Shown: in pieces, positions 9,621 to 19,444 of the stretch
Layout of the letters: each line of letters starts with the position of its first letter
How positions within the stretch are numbered: position 1 is the stretch's first letter
NCBI RefSeq assembly: GCF_007830155.1
Contig: NZ_VLKY01000010.1
Coordinates: 1 to 64,000, forward strand
Length of the DNA: 64,000 nucleotides
From: Pseudomonas duriflava
GTDB taxonomy: Bacteria > Pseudomonadota > Gammaproteobacteria > Pseudomonadales > Pseudomonadaceae
Direction: 5' to 3'
Translations under genes and position numbers: made by a program
Notes under the pieces: model-generated
The model's database searches: none
What the model was told of the DNA's origin: nothing
What the model saw: only the letters and a program-made list of their open reading frames with translations

Positions 9621-11239
9621 GGGTGGGCCTTATTGTTTTCTCGTTCGCGTAGGGCACCGCGGATAATCTTGCCGGTGGCAGTCAGAGGGAGGCTGTCAAG
9701 AAACTCGATTTCTCTGGGATATTCATGGGCAGCCAAGTATTGCCGTACGTGTTGCTGCAACTCACTGACGAGCCTGTCATTAGGCGGATACCCCTCGCGG
9801 AGCACAACGCAGGCCTTGACGATTTCGGTACGGGTTGGGTCCTTTTTACCGATGACGGCTGCCATTTTTACGGCAGGATGCTTGAGCAGGCAGTCTTCAA
9901 CGGGCGCAGGACCTATGCGATAGCCCGCGCTAGTAATGACATCGTCGTTGCGGCCCAAAAAGTAGACATAGCCGTCCTCATCCTGATAGCCGCGATCCCC
10001 TGTGATCAGCCAGCGGCCCCGGTATTTCTCATCAGTGGCCTCCGGTTTGTTCCAATAGCCGAGCATCTGATTAAGATTTGGTGCTTCGACCGCAATATCG
10101 CCAGGCTCTCCAACAGGCACTTCACGTCCATTGGTATCTACGATGCCTACCGTATAACCGGGCACTGCCTGCCCAATAGCACCGGGTTTATGGATGCCGC
10201 GCGTCGCGCAGGAGGAAAGCACAAGGTTACATTCGGTCTGCCCGTAAAATTCATTGATGGTCAGGCCAAACACCTGTTTTCCCCAGGCTAGGAGTTCATC
10301 TCCAAGGGATTCTCCTCCACTGGCAATAGAACGGACCCGAAGCGTCCAGCGTGTTTCTGGGGAATTAACCTGGCGCAACAGCTTAAGGGCGGTGGGCGGG
10401 AAAAAGACGTTGCGAATGCCGAGTTCTTCCAGCAGGGCAAACACGTTTGCCGGTTCGAATTTCTCCGCCCGGCAGGCCACCACCGGAATGCCCAGATACC
10501 AGCTTGGCAATAATACGTCGAGCAAACCTCCGATCCAGGCCCAGTCTGCTGGCGTCCACATAAGATCTCCAGGCTGTGGGAAGTCGTCGTGGGAAACACT
10601 AACGCCCGGCACATGGCCTAGCAGTACGCGATGCGCATGCAGGGCACCTTTTGGGTGGCCCGTGGTGCCTGAGGTGTAGATGATTACTGCTGGGTCATCC
10701 GCTGTGCTGCGGTGGGTTTCAAAATGATCCGATGCCTGTTCAGTCTGTTCCCAATAGTTGAGGACACGCGAATCGTCCAAAGCCGTTGATGTGGAGTAGC
10801 AGAACCGTAATTCAGGTAGGTCGGCCCATATCTGCTGAACTTTGGTACACCCATTCTCATCCGTGATCAGGGCGCTCATTGCGCAGTCACGAGCCCGGTG
10901 ACGTATAGCGTCCAAACCGAACAAACCAAACAGGGGCACGGCAATGGCGCCCAGCTTGTACAACGCAATATGAGCGACTCCGGCTTCCAGGCTTTGAGGC
11001 AACATAATGCCGACCCGATCGCCCGGTTTGATGCCCTGGTTAACTAAGCTATTGGCTAAGCGGTTGGCATGGATGTGCAAGTCATGAAAGCTATAACGGC
11101 TGATATGACCATCCAAGTCTTTCTGGATCAGCGCCAGCCGTTCAGGCTCGCGATGTGCCCAACGATCACAACAGGCATCAGAGATATTGAAAAATGCGCC
11201 GGGCTGCGACCGTTCAAGTTCAAGAGAGAACGTGTGCAT
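9617..11239 (-). CDS. AMP-forming acyl-CoA synthetase
   Basis: A 540-residue adenylate-forming ligase that joins a carboxylic acid to CoA using ATP. Motifs: P-loop IIYTSGTTGHPKGALHAHR (about residue 180), FYGQTEC (about 330), the hinge region LITGDRGYQDEDGYVYFLGRNDDVITSAGYRIGP, and C-terminal PLTATGKIIRGALR with the catalytic lysine. The overall form is closer to medium-chain/short-chain synthetases (ACSM/acetyl-CoA synthetase side) than to FadD. It lies inside the liu operon between the GntP permease and the MaoC protein, suggesting activation of isovalerate, acetoacetate or another short branched acid brought in by the permease. That substrate is inferred from position only. Confidence 0.88.
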   Translation of the reverse strand: MHTFSLELERSQPGAFFNISDACCDRWAHREPERLALIQKDLDGHISRYSFHDLHIHANRLANSLVNQGIKPGDRVGIMLPQSLEAGVAHIALYKLGAIAVPLFGLFGLDAIRHRARDCAMSALITDENGCTKVQQIWADLPELRFCYSTSTALDDSRVLNYWEQTEQASDHFETHRSTADDPAVIIYTSGTTGHPKGALHAHRVLLGHVPGVSVSHDDFPQPGDLMWTPADWAWIGGLLDVLLPSWYLGIPVVACRAEKFEPANVFALLEELGIRNVFFPPTALKLLRQVNSPETRWTLRVRSIASGGESLGDELLAWGKQVFGLTINEFYGQTECNLVLSSCATRGIHKPGAIGQAVPGYTVGIVDTNGREVPVGEPGDIAVEAPNLNQMLGYWNKPEATDEKYRGRWLITGDRGYQDEDGYVYFLGRNDDVITSAGYRIGPAPVEDCLLKHPAVKMAAVIGKKDPTRTEIVKACVVLREGYPPNDRLVSELQQHVRQYLAAHEYPREIEFLDSLPLTATGKIIRGALRERENNKAHP

Positions 11240-11260
11240 GAATTATTATTCTCCACGTCG

Positions 11261-12643
11261 TCAGAAGGCGCCGAACATCGCTCCAAGAATCATGACTACG
11301 ACCAGACTGGTCAGCGGAACTACGGTTGTCATCATGAAGATCTGTGGGTAGGACTGCCGGTGAGTAAGCCCACAAATGGCCAGCAAGGTGATGACTGCAC
11401 CAGAGTGCGGCAACGTATCCAGCCCACCGGCTGCAATAACGGCCACACGGTGTAACAGCTCAGGGCTGATGCCAGCCGCCTGGATCATTTGTACGTAATC
11501 GGCCCCTAGGGTACGAAAGGCAATGCTCAACCCGCCTGAGGAGGACCCGGTAATCCCGGCCAGGACGTTCATGGTAAGTACCACGCCAATCAGCGGATTG
11601 CTGGGCGATAGCTCCAGCAGGGCCTGCCGGATAATGGCAAAGCCAGCAAGGCTGGCGATAACAGCACCGTAAGCCACTTCAGAAGCGGTATTGAGTACGG
11701 GAAGAAACGAGCCGAAAGCCCCTTTGTTGACTGATAGCTTGAGATCAGCCCAACGGCGCCAATGCAAAAGAATCGTGACGACGATTGAGATCATTAGCGC
11801 CAGCAGCACGGCCCAGAGACCAATAACAGCACTGGGTTGAACACTGCCGAAACGCTCCTGCTGAAGAAAGTTCAGGTCCATGCCCGGCAAGATCCAGTAG
11901 GAAAAGGCTGCGTTCAGCGCTATTACCAGAATGATTGGAATGATTGATGGCAAAAAATGCGGATTGCCTTCATGAGTGACGGCAACTTCTTCCTTGTGCT
12001 CGCCATAGCCTTCACCTTTCGCCATATTCTTGCGTGCTCGGCTTTGCAGCCACCAGACGCCCAATATCAGCATTGTTAAGCCACCGATAAGGCCAAGCCC
12101 TGGGGCTGCGAAGGTATTAGTACCCAGATAAGGAGCCGGAATAGCGTTTTGAATCGAGGGGGCGCCCGGAAAAGCAGTCATCGTGAAGGTAAAAGAGCCC
12201 AGCGCAATAGCAGCCGGGATATAGCGCTTAGGCGTGTTGCTTTCCCGAAACAGAACCGCTCCGATGGGATAAACCGCAAAGGCCACCACGAATAGGGAAA
12301 CACCGCCATAGGTCAGGACACCACAGGCAAGTACAACCGTCAGGATCGCGTGGCGCGGTCCCAGCACGCGCATAATGGCGTTGGCGATAGTGCGTGCTGC
12401 GCCACTGTCCGCAATCAGCTGACCAAACAACGACCCCAGGATAAACAGTGGAAAGAATTTAATCAGGTAGCCGCCCAGCTCCTTCATGAAAACCTGGGTA
12501 TAAGTCGGCATCATGTAAAGCGCCTCACCGCTAAGCAACAAGGCGAGACTGGCCATTAGAGGAGCCAGGACGAGAACGGTAATGCCCCGGTAGGCAAGGT
12601 ACATCAACAGCACGAGCGATATCAGGATGGCGAGAGAGCTCAT
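11261..12643 (-). CDS. GntP family permease
   Basis: A 460-residue inner-membrane permease with about 12-14 transmembrane segments. It resembles the GntP/gluconate:H+ symporter family, with the GGVSLFVVAFAVYPIGAVLFRE region near residue 115 and the GITGSSSGGLSIAFRTLG segment near residue 365, followed by LDTLPHSGAVITLLAICGL, a hallmark of the family. Members import gluconate and other organic acids. Its place between isovaleryl-CoA dehydrogenase and the acyl-CoA synthetase suggests uptake of a short-chain acid that the operon then activates and degrades. This is inference. Confidence 0.87.
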   Translation of the reverse strand: MSSLAILISLVLLMYLAYRGITVLVLAPLMASLALLLSGEALYMMPTYTQVFMKELGGYLIKFFPLFILGSLFGQLIADSGAARTIANAIMRVLGPRHAILTVVLACGVLTYGGVSLFVVAFAVYPIGAVLFRESNTPKRYIPAAIALGSFTFTMTAFPGAPSIQNAIPAPYLGTNTFAAPGLGLIGGLTMLILGVWWLQSRARKNMAKGEGYGEHKEEVAVTHEGNPHFLPSIIPIILVIALNAAFSYWILPGMDLNFLQQERFGSVQPSAVIGLWAVLLALMISIVVTILLHWRRWADLKLSVNKGAFGSFLPVLNTASEVAYGAVIASLAGFAIIRQALLELSPSNPLIGVVLTMNVLAGITGSSSGGLSIAFRTLGADYVQMIQAAGISPELLHRVAVIAAGGLDTLPHSGAVITLLAICGLTHRQSYPQIFMMTTVVPLTSLVVVMILGAMFGAF

Positions 12644-12684
12644 GTTTTGTACTCTTGTTATAGATATGGGAAGAGCGGTGGGGC

Positions 12685-13851
12685 TTACAGGGTTTCCTTA
12701 AACAGTTCCCGTCCGATCAGCATCCGGCGAATTTCGCTGGTTCCCGCGCCGATTTCATACAACTTGGCGTCTCGCAGAAGTCGTCCGGTAGGAAATTCAT
12801 TGATGTATCCGTTGCCGCCCAGAATCTGGATGGCATCCAGTGCCATTTGAGTGGCGCGCTCTGCCGTGTAGAGGATGACGCCGGCAGCATCCTTACGCGT
12901 GGTTTCGCCCCGGTCACAGGCCTGGGCTACGGCATATAGATAGGCGCGGCTGGCATTGAGGTGGGTATACATGTCAGCCACCTTGCCCTGGATGAGCTGG
13001 AACTCCCCAATGCTTTGCCCGAATTGCTTGCGATCATGAATATAGGGAACGACCACATCAAGGCAAGCTTGCATAATGCCGGTAGGGCCACCTGACAGGA
13101 CGACACGCTCATAGTCGAGCCCGCTCATAAGCACTTTTACGCCACCATTGAGCGATCCCAGAATATTCTCCTCCGGCACTTCGACATCATCGAAAAACAG
13201 CTGGCAGGTATTCGAGCCGCGCATCCCCAGCTTGTCGAACTTGTTGCTGCGGGAAAAGCCTTTCCAGTCACGTTCAACGATAAAGGCTGTAATGCCATGC
13301 GGCCCCTTATCGAGATCGGTCTTGGCATAGATCACATAGGTATGGGCGTCTGGCCCATTGGTGATCCATGTTTTGGAGCCATTGAGAACGTAATGGTGGT
13401 CGCTACGCTTTTGCGCCTGTAATTTCATCGAGACCACATCCGAGCCAGCATTGGGCTCGCTCATGGCCAAGGCCCCGATGTGTTCACCGGAAACGAGTTT
13501 GGGCAGGTATTTTGCCTTCTGTTCCAAGGTGCCGTTGCGGTGGATTTGATTAACGCACAAGTTGGAATGGGCGCCGTAGGAAAGGGCTACAGATGCCGAA
13601 CCGCGACTGATTTCCTCCATGGCAATTACATGCGCCAGATACCCCAGTGCCGCGCCACCGTATGTTTCTTCGACGGTAATCCCAAGCAGACCCATCTCGC
13701 CAAATTTGCGCCACAAGTCTTGTGGGAAAGCATTATCGCGATCAATGGCCTCAGCCCGCGGTGCAATCTCTGCCCGGACAAAGCTCTGCACCTGATCACG
13801 CAGCATATCCAGGGTTTCGCCAAGGCCAAAGTTGAGGGAAGGGTATGACAT
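12685..13851 (-). CDS. liuA: Isovaleryl-CoA dehydrogenase
   Basis: A 388-residue FAD-dependent acyl-CoA dehydrogenase that oxidises isovaleryl-CoA to 3-methylcrotonyl-CoA and passes electrons to ETF. The N-terminal helical domain is followed by [20 protein letters not shown] (FAD/substrate contact) and the C-terminal [43 protein letters not shown] signature. The catalytic Glu of isovaleryl-CoA dehydrogenases lies near [12 protein letters not shown] (about residue 243), an unusual position typical of this subfamily. The start at 13851 gives the usual [14 protein letters not shown]-terminus; the longer in-frame extension is implausible (poly-Asn). Confidence 0.94.
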   Translation of the reverse strand: MSYPSLNFGLGETLDMLRDQVQSFVRAEIAPRAEAIDRDNAFPQDLWRKFGEMGLLGITVEETYGGAALGYLAHVIAMEEISRGSASVALSYGAHSNLCVNQIHRNGTLEQKAKYLPKLVSGEHIGALAMSEPNAGSDVVSMKLQAQKRSDHHYVLNGSKTWITNGPDAHTYVIYAKTDLDKGPHGITAFIVERDWKGFSRSNKFDKLGMRGSNTCQLFFDDVEVPEENILGSLNGGVKVLMSGLDYERVVLSGGPTGIMQACLDVVVPYIHDRKQFGQSIGEFQLIQGKVADMYTHLNASRAYLYAVAQACDRGETTRKDAAGVILYTAERATQMALDAIQILGGNGYINEFPTGRLLRDAKLYEIGAGTSEIRRMLIGRELFKETL

Positions 13852-13895
13852 AGGGCACCTGTGGTTGTTGTTATTGTTGTGAAGTGTAGATGCGC

Positions 13896-14282
13896 TCAGG
13901 CGGTTGTGTTCGCCATCTCCAAAGCGGCGCGACAACGCTCTTCAGCGGTATCTAATTCGAGTTGCATCTGCTGGATATCCAGTAATTGCTGTTCGAGTTG
14001 CGCCCGACGTTCGGCAATCTTGGCCAACATACTGTTCAGTTGCTTTTGATTACCTGAGTCAGGATCGTACAGTTCGATCAGTTCGCGGCATTCCGCCAGA
14101 GAAAAACCAAGACGCTTACCGCGCAGGATCAGTTTTAGCGCGACCCGATCGCGTGCCGAATAAATACGTTCCTGTCCACGGCGTTCGGGGGAAAGCATGC
14201 CTTGCTCTTCATAGAAGCGAATGGTTCTTGTTGTAATGTCCAGCTCTCGAGCCAAGTCAGAAATACTGTAGGTCACGGCCAT
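13896..14282 (-). CDS. liuR: MerR-family regulator LiuR
   Basis: A 128-residue transcription factor. The N-terminal MerR helix-turn-helix is clear ([38 protein letters not shown], residues 4-42), followed by a long dimerisation coiled coil rich in Gln/Glu/Leu. The ATG at 14282 gives a standard MerR start; the longer frame upstream is not conserved-looking. It heads the liu operon and sits in front of two copies of a palindrome matching the known LiuR motif, so it most likely represses or modulates both the operon and the divergent acyl-CoA ligase. The effector is presumably a branched-chain acyl-CoA. Confidence 0.92.
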   Translation of the reverse strand: MAVTYSISDLARELDITTRTIRFYEEQGMLSPERRGQERIYSARDRVALKLILRGKRLGFSLAECRELIELYDPDSGNQKQLNSMLAKIAERRAQLEQQLLDIQQMQLELDTAEERCRAALEMANTTA

Positions 14283-14301
14283 AATGCTCTCTGCGCTTAC
14301 C

Positions 14302-14317
14302 TTTACGTTAACGTAAA
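14302..14317. promoter_or_regulatory. LiuR operator 1
   Basis: The perfect palindrome TTTACGTTAACGTAAA lies 20 bases upstream of the liuR start codon. The sequence matches the LiuR binding motif known from regulon reconstructions in Proteobacteria. It probably controls the liu operon and liuR itself. Confidence 0.85.
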
Positions 14318-14454
14318 CTTGCCTTTGTACGCTGTCAACAGCGTCATCAGGTCTGCTATAGCGAAATGACTCCAAACCTTCAGGCTGATCCCAGCTTAGA
14401 GTGCTACATAGGGAATACATCAGGCTTTAGTTGAAAGAGGGGCTTGATATGGCC

Positions 14455-14470
14455 TTTACGTTAACGTAAA
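14455..14470. promoter_or_regulatory. LiuR operator 2
   Basis: A second, identical copy of TTTACGTTAACGTAAA, 67 bases upstream of the plus-strand acyl-CoA ligase. The identity of both boxes and the one-box-per-promoter arrangement place the ligase in the LiuR regulon. Confidence 0.85.
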
Positions 14471-14537
14471 GATAACAGCGCTTTAGTGGTAGCCAAATGA
14501 ATCAGCAGTCCCATAACAACGACAAGAAGGGAAGGCC

Positions 14538-16226
14538 ATGAATCAACCAAGCTATACCCAGGGCCGTCAGGACAAGCCATTGTTGGCGATGACTATTGGC
14601 GAGGCCTTCGATGCCACCGTCGCACGCTATCCTGAACGAGAGGCACTAATCGTCCGCCACCAGAACAGGCGTTTGACATGGCAGGTCTTGGCCGATGACG
14701 TTGACCGCTGTGCCCGTGCGTTGATAACGCTAGGCGTGCAAACGGGTGACCGATTAGGCATCTGGGCGCCTAACTGTCTGGAATGGTGCGTCACCCAGTT
14801 CGCAAGCGCGAAAATCGGTGCCATTCTCGTCAATATCAATCCCGCGTATCGGGTAAGCGAGCTGGAGTATGTGCTCAAGCAATCCGGCTGCTCTTGGCTG
14901 GTTTGTGCCCATGCGTTCAAGACAAGCGATTACCACGCCATGCTTGGCGAATTACTGCCGGATCTTTGCAATCAGGTGTCGGGAAGCCTGACATGCCAAA
15001 ACCTGCCGGATTTAAGAGGCGTCATTACCTTAGGCGAAGACGCACCGCCTGGTTTTCTCCGCTGGGCTGGATTGGCCAACCTGGCGACACACACACCGGC
15101 GACGGTTTTACACGAACGCAGCGCTCTGTTGCAGTTCGATGATCCTATTAATATCCAGTACACCTCAGGCACTACGGGATTTCCCAAAGGCGCGACGCTC
15201 AGCCATTACAATATTCTTAATAATGGCTACATGGTGGGTGAAAGCCTGGGTTTGGGCGAACAGGACCGCCTGGTGATTCCTGTGCCGCTGTATCACTGCT
15301 TTGGGATGGTCATGGGCAACCTGGGCTGCCTTACACATGGCTCGACCATGATCTATCCGGCTCCGGCGTTCGAGCCGTTAGCCACGTTGGCTGCCGTGGC
15401 GGAGGAAAGAGCAACAGCCTTGTATGGTGTCCCCACGATGTTCATCGCTGAGCTGGACCATCCCGAGCGTGCTCAATATGACCTGTCCTCGTTGCGCAGC
15501 GGCATCATGGCTGGCTCAACTTGTCCTATCGAAGTCATGCGTCGTGTTATTAGCGAAATGCATATGAGCGAAGTGCAAATTGCCTATGGCATGACCGAGA
15601 CCAGTCCTGTATCCCTGCAAACCGGTCCGGAAGATGAACTGGAGTTACGCGTTACGACCGTAGGACGTACCCAGCCGCACCTCGAAAGCAAGATCATCGA
15701 CGAGAATGGCCGTATCGTGCCGCGTGGACAGATTGGAGAGCTGTGCACCCGCGGTTACAGCGTTATGCTGGGTTACTGGAGCAACCCGAAGGCAACAGCT
15801 GATGTATTGGACGACGCGCGCTGGATGCACACCGGTGATCTCGCCTGCATGGACGAAAATGGGTATGTACAGATTGTAGGCCGCAGTAAGGACATGATCA
15901 TTCGCGGTGGCGAAAACATCTATCCGCGGGAAGTAGAAGAGTTCCTGTTCCGGCATCCCGCTGTGGCGGATGTTCAAGTAATCGGCATTCCCGACGAGAA
16001 ATACGGTGAAGAGATTGTTGCCTGGGTAAAACTGCACGCTGGTTATAGTGCTCAGGAAGAATCCCTGCGCGAGTACTGCAAAGCTAATATCGCACACTAC
16101 AAAGTGCCACGGCATTTCCGCTTTGTGGACGCGTTTCCAATGACGGTGACAGGTAAAATCCAAAAATTCCGCATGCGGGAAATAATGATCGAGGAGCTGG
16201 CCCAAGCGCCGAGGCGGGCGTCTTAG
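14538..16226 (+). CDS. Acyl-CoA ligase (AMP-binding family), LiuR regulon
   Basis: A 562-residue adenylate-forming acyl-CoA ligase of the FadD-like/medium-chain type. Visible motifs: [22 protein letters not shown] (about residue 205-225), [11 protein letters not shown] (about 350), [40 protein letters not shown], and the C-terminal catalytic segment [23 protein letters not shown] precedes the ATG. It is transcribed divergently from liuR with its own LiuR box. Similar ligases neighbour liu clusters in Pseudomonas. It may activate isovalerate or other branched/medium-chain acids for the operon-encoded dehydrogenase. Confidence 0.9.
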   Translation: MNQPSYTQGRQDKPLLAMTIGEAFDATVARYPEREALIVRHQNRRLTWQVLADDVDRCARALITLGVQTGDRLGIWAPNCLEWCVTQFASAKIGAILVNINPAYRVSELEYVLKQSGCSWLVCAHAFKTSDYHAMLGELLPDLCNQVSGSLTCQNLPDLRGVITLGEDAPPGFLRWAGLANLATHTPATVLHERSALLQFDDPINIQYTSGTTGFPKGATLSHYNILNNGYMVGESLGLGEQDRLVIPVPLYHCFGMVMGNLGCLTHGSTMIYPAPAFEPLATLAAVAEERATALYGVPTMFIAELDHPERAQYDLSSLRSGIMAGSTCPIEVMRRVISEMHMSEVQIAYGMTETSPVSLQTGPEDELELRVTTVGRTQPHLESKIIDENGRIVPRGQIGELCTRGYSVMLGYWSNPKATADVLDDARWMHTGDLACMDENGYVQIVGRSKDMIIRGGENIYPREVEEFLFRHPAVADVQVIGIPDEKYGEEIVAWVKLHAGYSAQEESLREYCKANIAHYKVPRHFRFVDAFPMTVTGKIQKFRMREIMIEELAQAPRRAS

Positions 16227-16459
16227 AGCAAGCCAGGCAGTTATAGAACGCCTTGCCCTAAGCGACTCGATACAGCACAAGGTTCGATTCGTGCGGATGT
16301 CTCAGGTCGTCAACAGCTGGAAGAGAGCCGTCCTTGCCCCCTGTTTGCTAGAGAGGGCAGGACTGTTAATGCTTCCAACACCAAGGCGGGACACGCATGG
16401 CAGCTATAGTCAAAAGCATCTTTGTATAGGTCGCAACGAAGACAGGAGCATTCGCGGCG

Positions 16460-16699
16460 CTAATCGCTAGTCAGCCTTATACAGGCTACCTCCTGGGCCT
16501 CGCCAATCGTTTGGGAAGTTATGCAAGTCTTGCCAGCGCTGTCACTGTAAATCTCCAGAAATTCACTCTTTACCGAGAGGATCTGCAGAACATGTGTCTT
16601 CTGGCCAGACTCAGGAGCTTCAGAGTCATCAAATGCGGTAATCAGAAAAAGATCAGGATCTAGTTGCTCAAGAGCTTTAATCAAATCACTAACAGTCAT
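16460..16699 (-). CDS. Small protein of unknown function
   Basis: A 79-residue acidic protein (MTVSDLIKALEQLDPDLFLITAFDD...) without a signal peptide or membrane segment. The N-terminal DLIKALEQLDPD pattern resembles the start of many small phage- or plasmid-type hypothetical proteins of the form LIxxLxxLDPDxxV, but I cannot assign a function. A weak AGGGG-type ribosome binding site precedes the ATG. It stands alone between the liu locus and an AT-rich gap. Confidence 0.55.
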   Translation of the reverse strand: MTVSDLIKALEQLDPDLFLITAFDDSEAPESGQKTHVLQILSVKSEFLEIYSDSAGKTCITSQTIGEAQEVACIRLTSD

Positions 16700-17374
16700 G
16701 ACCCGGGCCCCTTTACATCATTAAAAATAAATCATCAACAAGTTCTGATCAAGGTATGCATTAGATCGGTTAAAACTTTATATAGGTAATCTAAATGTTA
16801 GATGCTTTGAGATTCATTAATATGCAATCTTTTGTAATGATTAATAGTTAAAAATTTGAAAGAAATAATTGGGTTAGGTTTCATTAGACTATAAAAACAT
16901 GACGAAAGGCTAGATTTGGCCAGCTGCCATCGTCTCCAAAGTGTACCGCTTGGCTACAGGCTTTGGTTGATGGTAGTTAATTTTATTCAGGTGATAAACT
17001 TATACGGGTAGATATTTTATGTATAACTTTATTTTGAATTACTGCTCTAGTTTGGCGATTACGTAAAAATACACCCTCATAAAACCTATACGGCGCCTTT
17101 TCTTGGCTATCAATGTGGAGTAAGACTGACCAACAGCGCCCTTCCGCTCGTCTCCTGGATAGAAACTATTGCATGAGTTTTCTGTCTGTAAAGTACAGAG
17201 CGCGATTAAAAATGGCCCTATAATTATAGAATGTTTTATCTTCTATTTGATAATTAATAATAAGCGTCTCCTTAACGTCTCACTAATTTAAATCACATAT
17301 TTGACTAATTGGTCTTGCGGCCTATTGATCAGCGAGGAGCTATATCCTCTAGGTATAATCGGAGTATAAGCGAT
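16700..17374. other. AT-rich intergenic region, no gene seen
   Basis: About 675 bases, distinctly richer in A/T than the flanks, with no convincing reading frame, hairpin terminator or RNA gene. The last part must contain the promoter of the downstream three-gene cluster. The base composition suggests a recombination or insertion boundary. Confidence 0.5.
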
Positions 17375-18595
17375 ATGTTGCACATCCATTTTGGTACAGG
17401 CCGACTTGGCTTGGGTCTTGTTGGTTCCTTTTTCCAGAGTTCCGATTCAGAACTCTTTCTTCTTAATCGTGCCGTTTCAAATGGAAGTGCGACAGGCTGT
17501 ACCAAAGTAACCCCTAGCCGACGTAATGAACTCCTGATGAACCACCCACGCAAAGAATATGTGGTTTCAACTCCAGGAGGAGCTGCCCAGCCCCGGGAGC
17601 GTATTCGGTACAAAGGTTTCTTCGCCTATGAGGACGGCAATGTCGAAATGCCCATTCGTGATATTGTCGAGCTGTCTCAGCAGAAGTCCAGGGGCGTTGT
17701 CGTAACAGCATCGGTACTGACTGTTGAACATTATGGCCCTGTTATCGATGCGCTTAACGTGATTTGCAAGGCAAAGGATAAAAGTGATGGGGCGATGGGT
17801 AACGTTTACCTGATTGCCTGTGAGAACACTGTGGATGCTTGCGAGGTGCTACAGGATGACAGCCTGCAGGGTCTAATTGCAGAAGAGACCCGTCGACACA
17901 TCTGCTGCGTACATACCCTGGTGGATCGTGTTTGCGTCGAATTGGAAGAGGCGTTGATCGACGGCGAGCCAACCCTCGTTGTGCGGGCAGAGGAATATGG
18001 TTCTCTTAAATTGCAGATTGGACCAGATACCGAAGAGCTGCCCCACATACTCGGCAATACGAAAATAGAATTTAGTCGACATTTGGAGATCGAAAAGGAG
18101 ATCAAGGGCTCCCTGCTTAATGGGTCGCACTGGTTGATTGCCTTGACTGCCTTTCATGAAACCAACGGTAATCCCGAAGTGAGGCTCAATGAGTTCATTC
18201 AGGAAACCGACAATCACCGCCTGTATGCCCAGGAAGTCGTCAATGAAATGAGGGATGGTTTGGAAGCTTTATTACGGTCAAAGCCCAAATATGCCGACTT
18301 TGTTCGTGATGTCGATGTATCTGCCTACCTGGACGGAGCAGCCCAGTCCATTCTGGCCCGTTTCGAGGCCAATGCCGATACGATCCATCGCATCCTGGCG
18401 CGCTTCCGTGCTCCCACACCCGATGAGGTAACGACCGTACAAAAGTTTATCGATCGATTCCTGCATAGGATCGAAGAGCCACTGCTGGCCTATGAGCAGC
18501 AAAAGGGCACGCCCGCCAAGTCGGCAACACAGGGCTTGTTCAATCTCTTCCGCCTGCAGGCATCCGGTACGTATATCGATACACCACATGACTGA
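17375..18595 (+). CDS. Mannitol-1-phosphate 5-dehydrogenase-like polyol-phosphate dehydrogenase
   Basis: A 406-residue protein of the polyol-specific long-chain dehydrogenase family. The N-terminus LHIHFGTGRLGLGLVG carries the NAD(H) Rossmann motif in the same place as KALHFGAGNIGRGFIG of MtlD. IACENTVDA (148-155) and TLVDRVC (181-187) match the MtlD active-site regions, and the catalytic K-x4-N-x2-H triad is intact as K244, N249 and H252. The ATG at 17375 is used because it starts the Rossmann strand directly; GGAG lies 10 bases before it. Identity to real MtlD looks low, and the protein is about 25 residues longer, so the sugar phosphate may differ. It heads a cluster with a HAD phosphatase and a phosphoheptose isomerase, which together could make and dephosphorylate a polyol phosphate. 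Confidence 0.8.
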   Translation: MLHIHFGTGRLGLGLVGSFFQSSDSELFLLNRAVSNGSATGCTKVTPSRRNELLMNHPRKEYVVSTPGGAAQPRERIRYKGFFAYEDGNVEMPIRDIVELSQQKSRGVVVTASVLTVEHYGPVIDALNVICKAKDKSDGAMGNVYLIACENTVDACEVLQDDSLQGLIAEETRRHICCVHTLVDRVCVELEEALIDGEPTLVVRAEEYGSLKLQIGPDTEELPHILGNTKIEFSRHLEIEKEIKGSLLNGSHWLIALTAFHETNGNPEVRLNEFIQETDNHRLYAQEVVNEMRDGLEALLRSKPKYADFVRDVDVSAYLDGAAQSILARFEANADTIHRILARFRAPTPDEVTTVQKFIDRFLHRIEEPLLAYEQQKGTPAKSATQGLFNLFRLQASGTYIDTPHD

Positions 18596-18660
18596 TCACT
18601 CACGCATACTCTGTAAGGGTGGTTACCACCCTTACACCTGACTCTAAAGAGGCTGAACGG

Positions 18661-19341
18661 ATGAAGTTTGAGGCATTAATCTTTGACTGTGATGGTGTAT
18701 TAATCGATAGCGAGATTCTTGTCTGTCGCATCGCAGCCGAAGAGCTGACAAAGCTTGGCTACTCCATTACGACAGAGCAAGTGATTCAGCGCTTTGCTGG
18801 TCGGCCCGATTATGAAATGAGGGCGGAAATAGAGCAGGAGTGGGGCCAACCCATTCCGGCAGGCTACCGAGACAGCGTTAATCAACGGACCGTTGAGTCC
18901 TATGCGACCGAGCTGAAAATCATGCCTGGTCTTCTGCATGCGCTTGACCAGATAAAATTGCCCATTTGTGTAGCCTCCAGTAGCTTTCCCGAGAAACTTC
19001 GGCTTGGTCTTGATACCGTGGGTCTCTATGAGCGCTTTATGCCCAATGTGGTAAGCGCAACCTTGGTCGCACGTGGCAAGCCAGAGCCTGATGTGTTTCT
19101 CTTTGCGGCCGGGTGGATGAAAACCAGTCCGCTTCGCAGTCTGGTGATCGAGGATAGCGTAGCCGGCGTAACCGCTGGCATACGGGCAGGAATGACGGTA
19201 ATTGGCTTTGCCGGAGGCGCACACTGCGATCTCGCCCATGGCCAGCGGTTACTCGACGCGGGGGCTTCTTCTGTTTTTTGCGATATGCAGGAGTTACCCT
19301 CTGTCATAGATGCCATGCAGGCAGACCAAGCACGCGCATAA
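18661..19341 (+). CDS. HAD-superfamily sugar phosphatase / phosphomutase-like hydrolase
   Basis: A 226-residue HAD hydrolase with all four motifs: FDCDGVLIDSE (nucleophile D9, acid D11), the serine of VASSSF, the lysine of RGKPEPDVF, and VIEDSVAGV with the metal-binding acidic pair. A C1-type helical cap lies between motifs I and II. This is the subfamily that includes phosphoglycolate, sugar-phosphate and polyol-phosphate phosphatases as well as beta-phosphoglucomutase. GAGG lies 8 bases before the chosen ATG. It lies 65 bases after the dehydrogenase and 103 bases before the isomerase, so a role in removing the phosphate from the polyol product is plausible, by analogy with the phosphatase partner of mannitol-1-phosphate dehydrogenase in Acinetobacter. 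Confidence 0.85.
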   Translation: MKFEALIFDCDGVLIDSEILVCRIAAEELTKLGYSITTEQVIQRFAGRPDYEMRAEIEQEWGQPIPAGYRDSVNQRTVESYATELKIMPGLLHALDQIKLPICVASSSFPEKLRLGLDTVGLYERFMPNVVSATLVARGKPEPDVFLFAAGWMKTSPLRSLVIEDSVAGVTAGIRAGMTVIGFAGGAHCDLAHGQRLLDAGASSVFCDMQELPSVIDAMQADQARA

Positions 19342-19444
19342 CGCTAGGTCATCAAGCAAACTGCTTCTAGGCAGAGATCAAACGTAATCTAGAGATGGCC
19401 AACCTGAGTGATGACTCTAGGTTGACCAGCAAAACGAGGTATCA

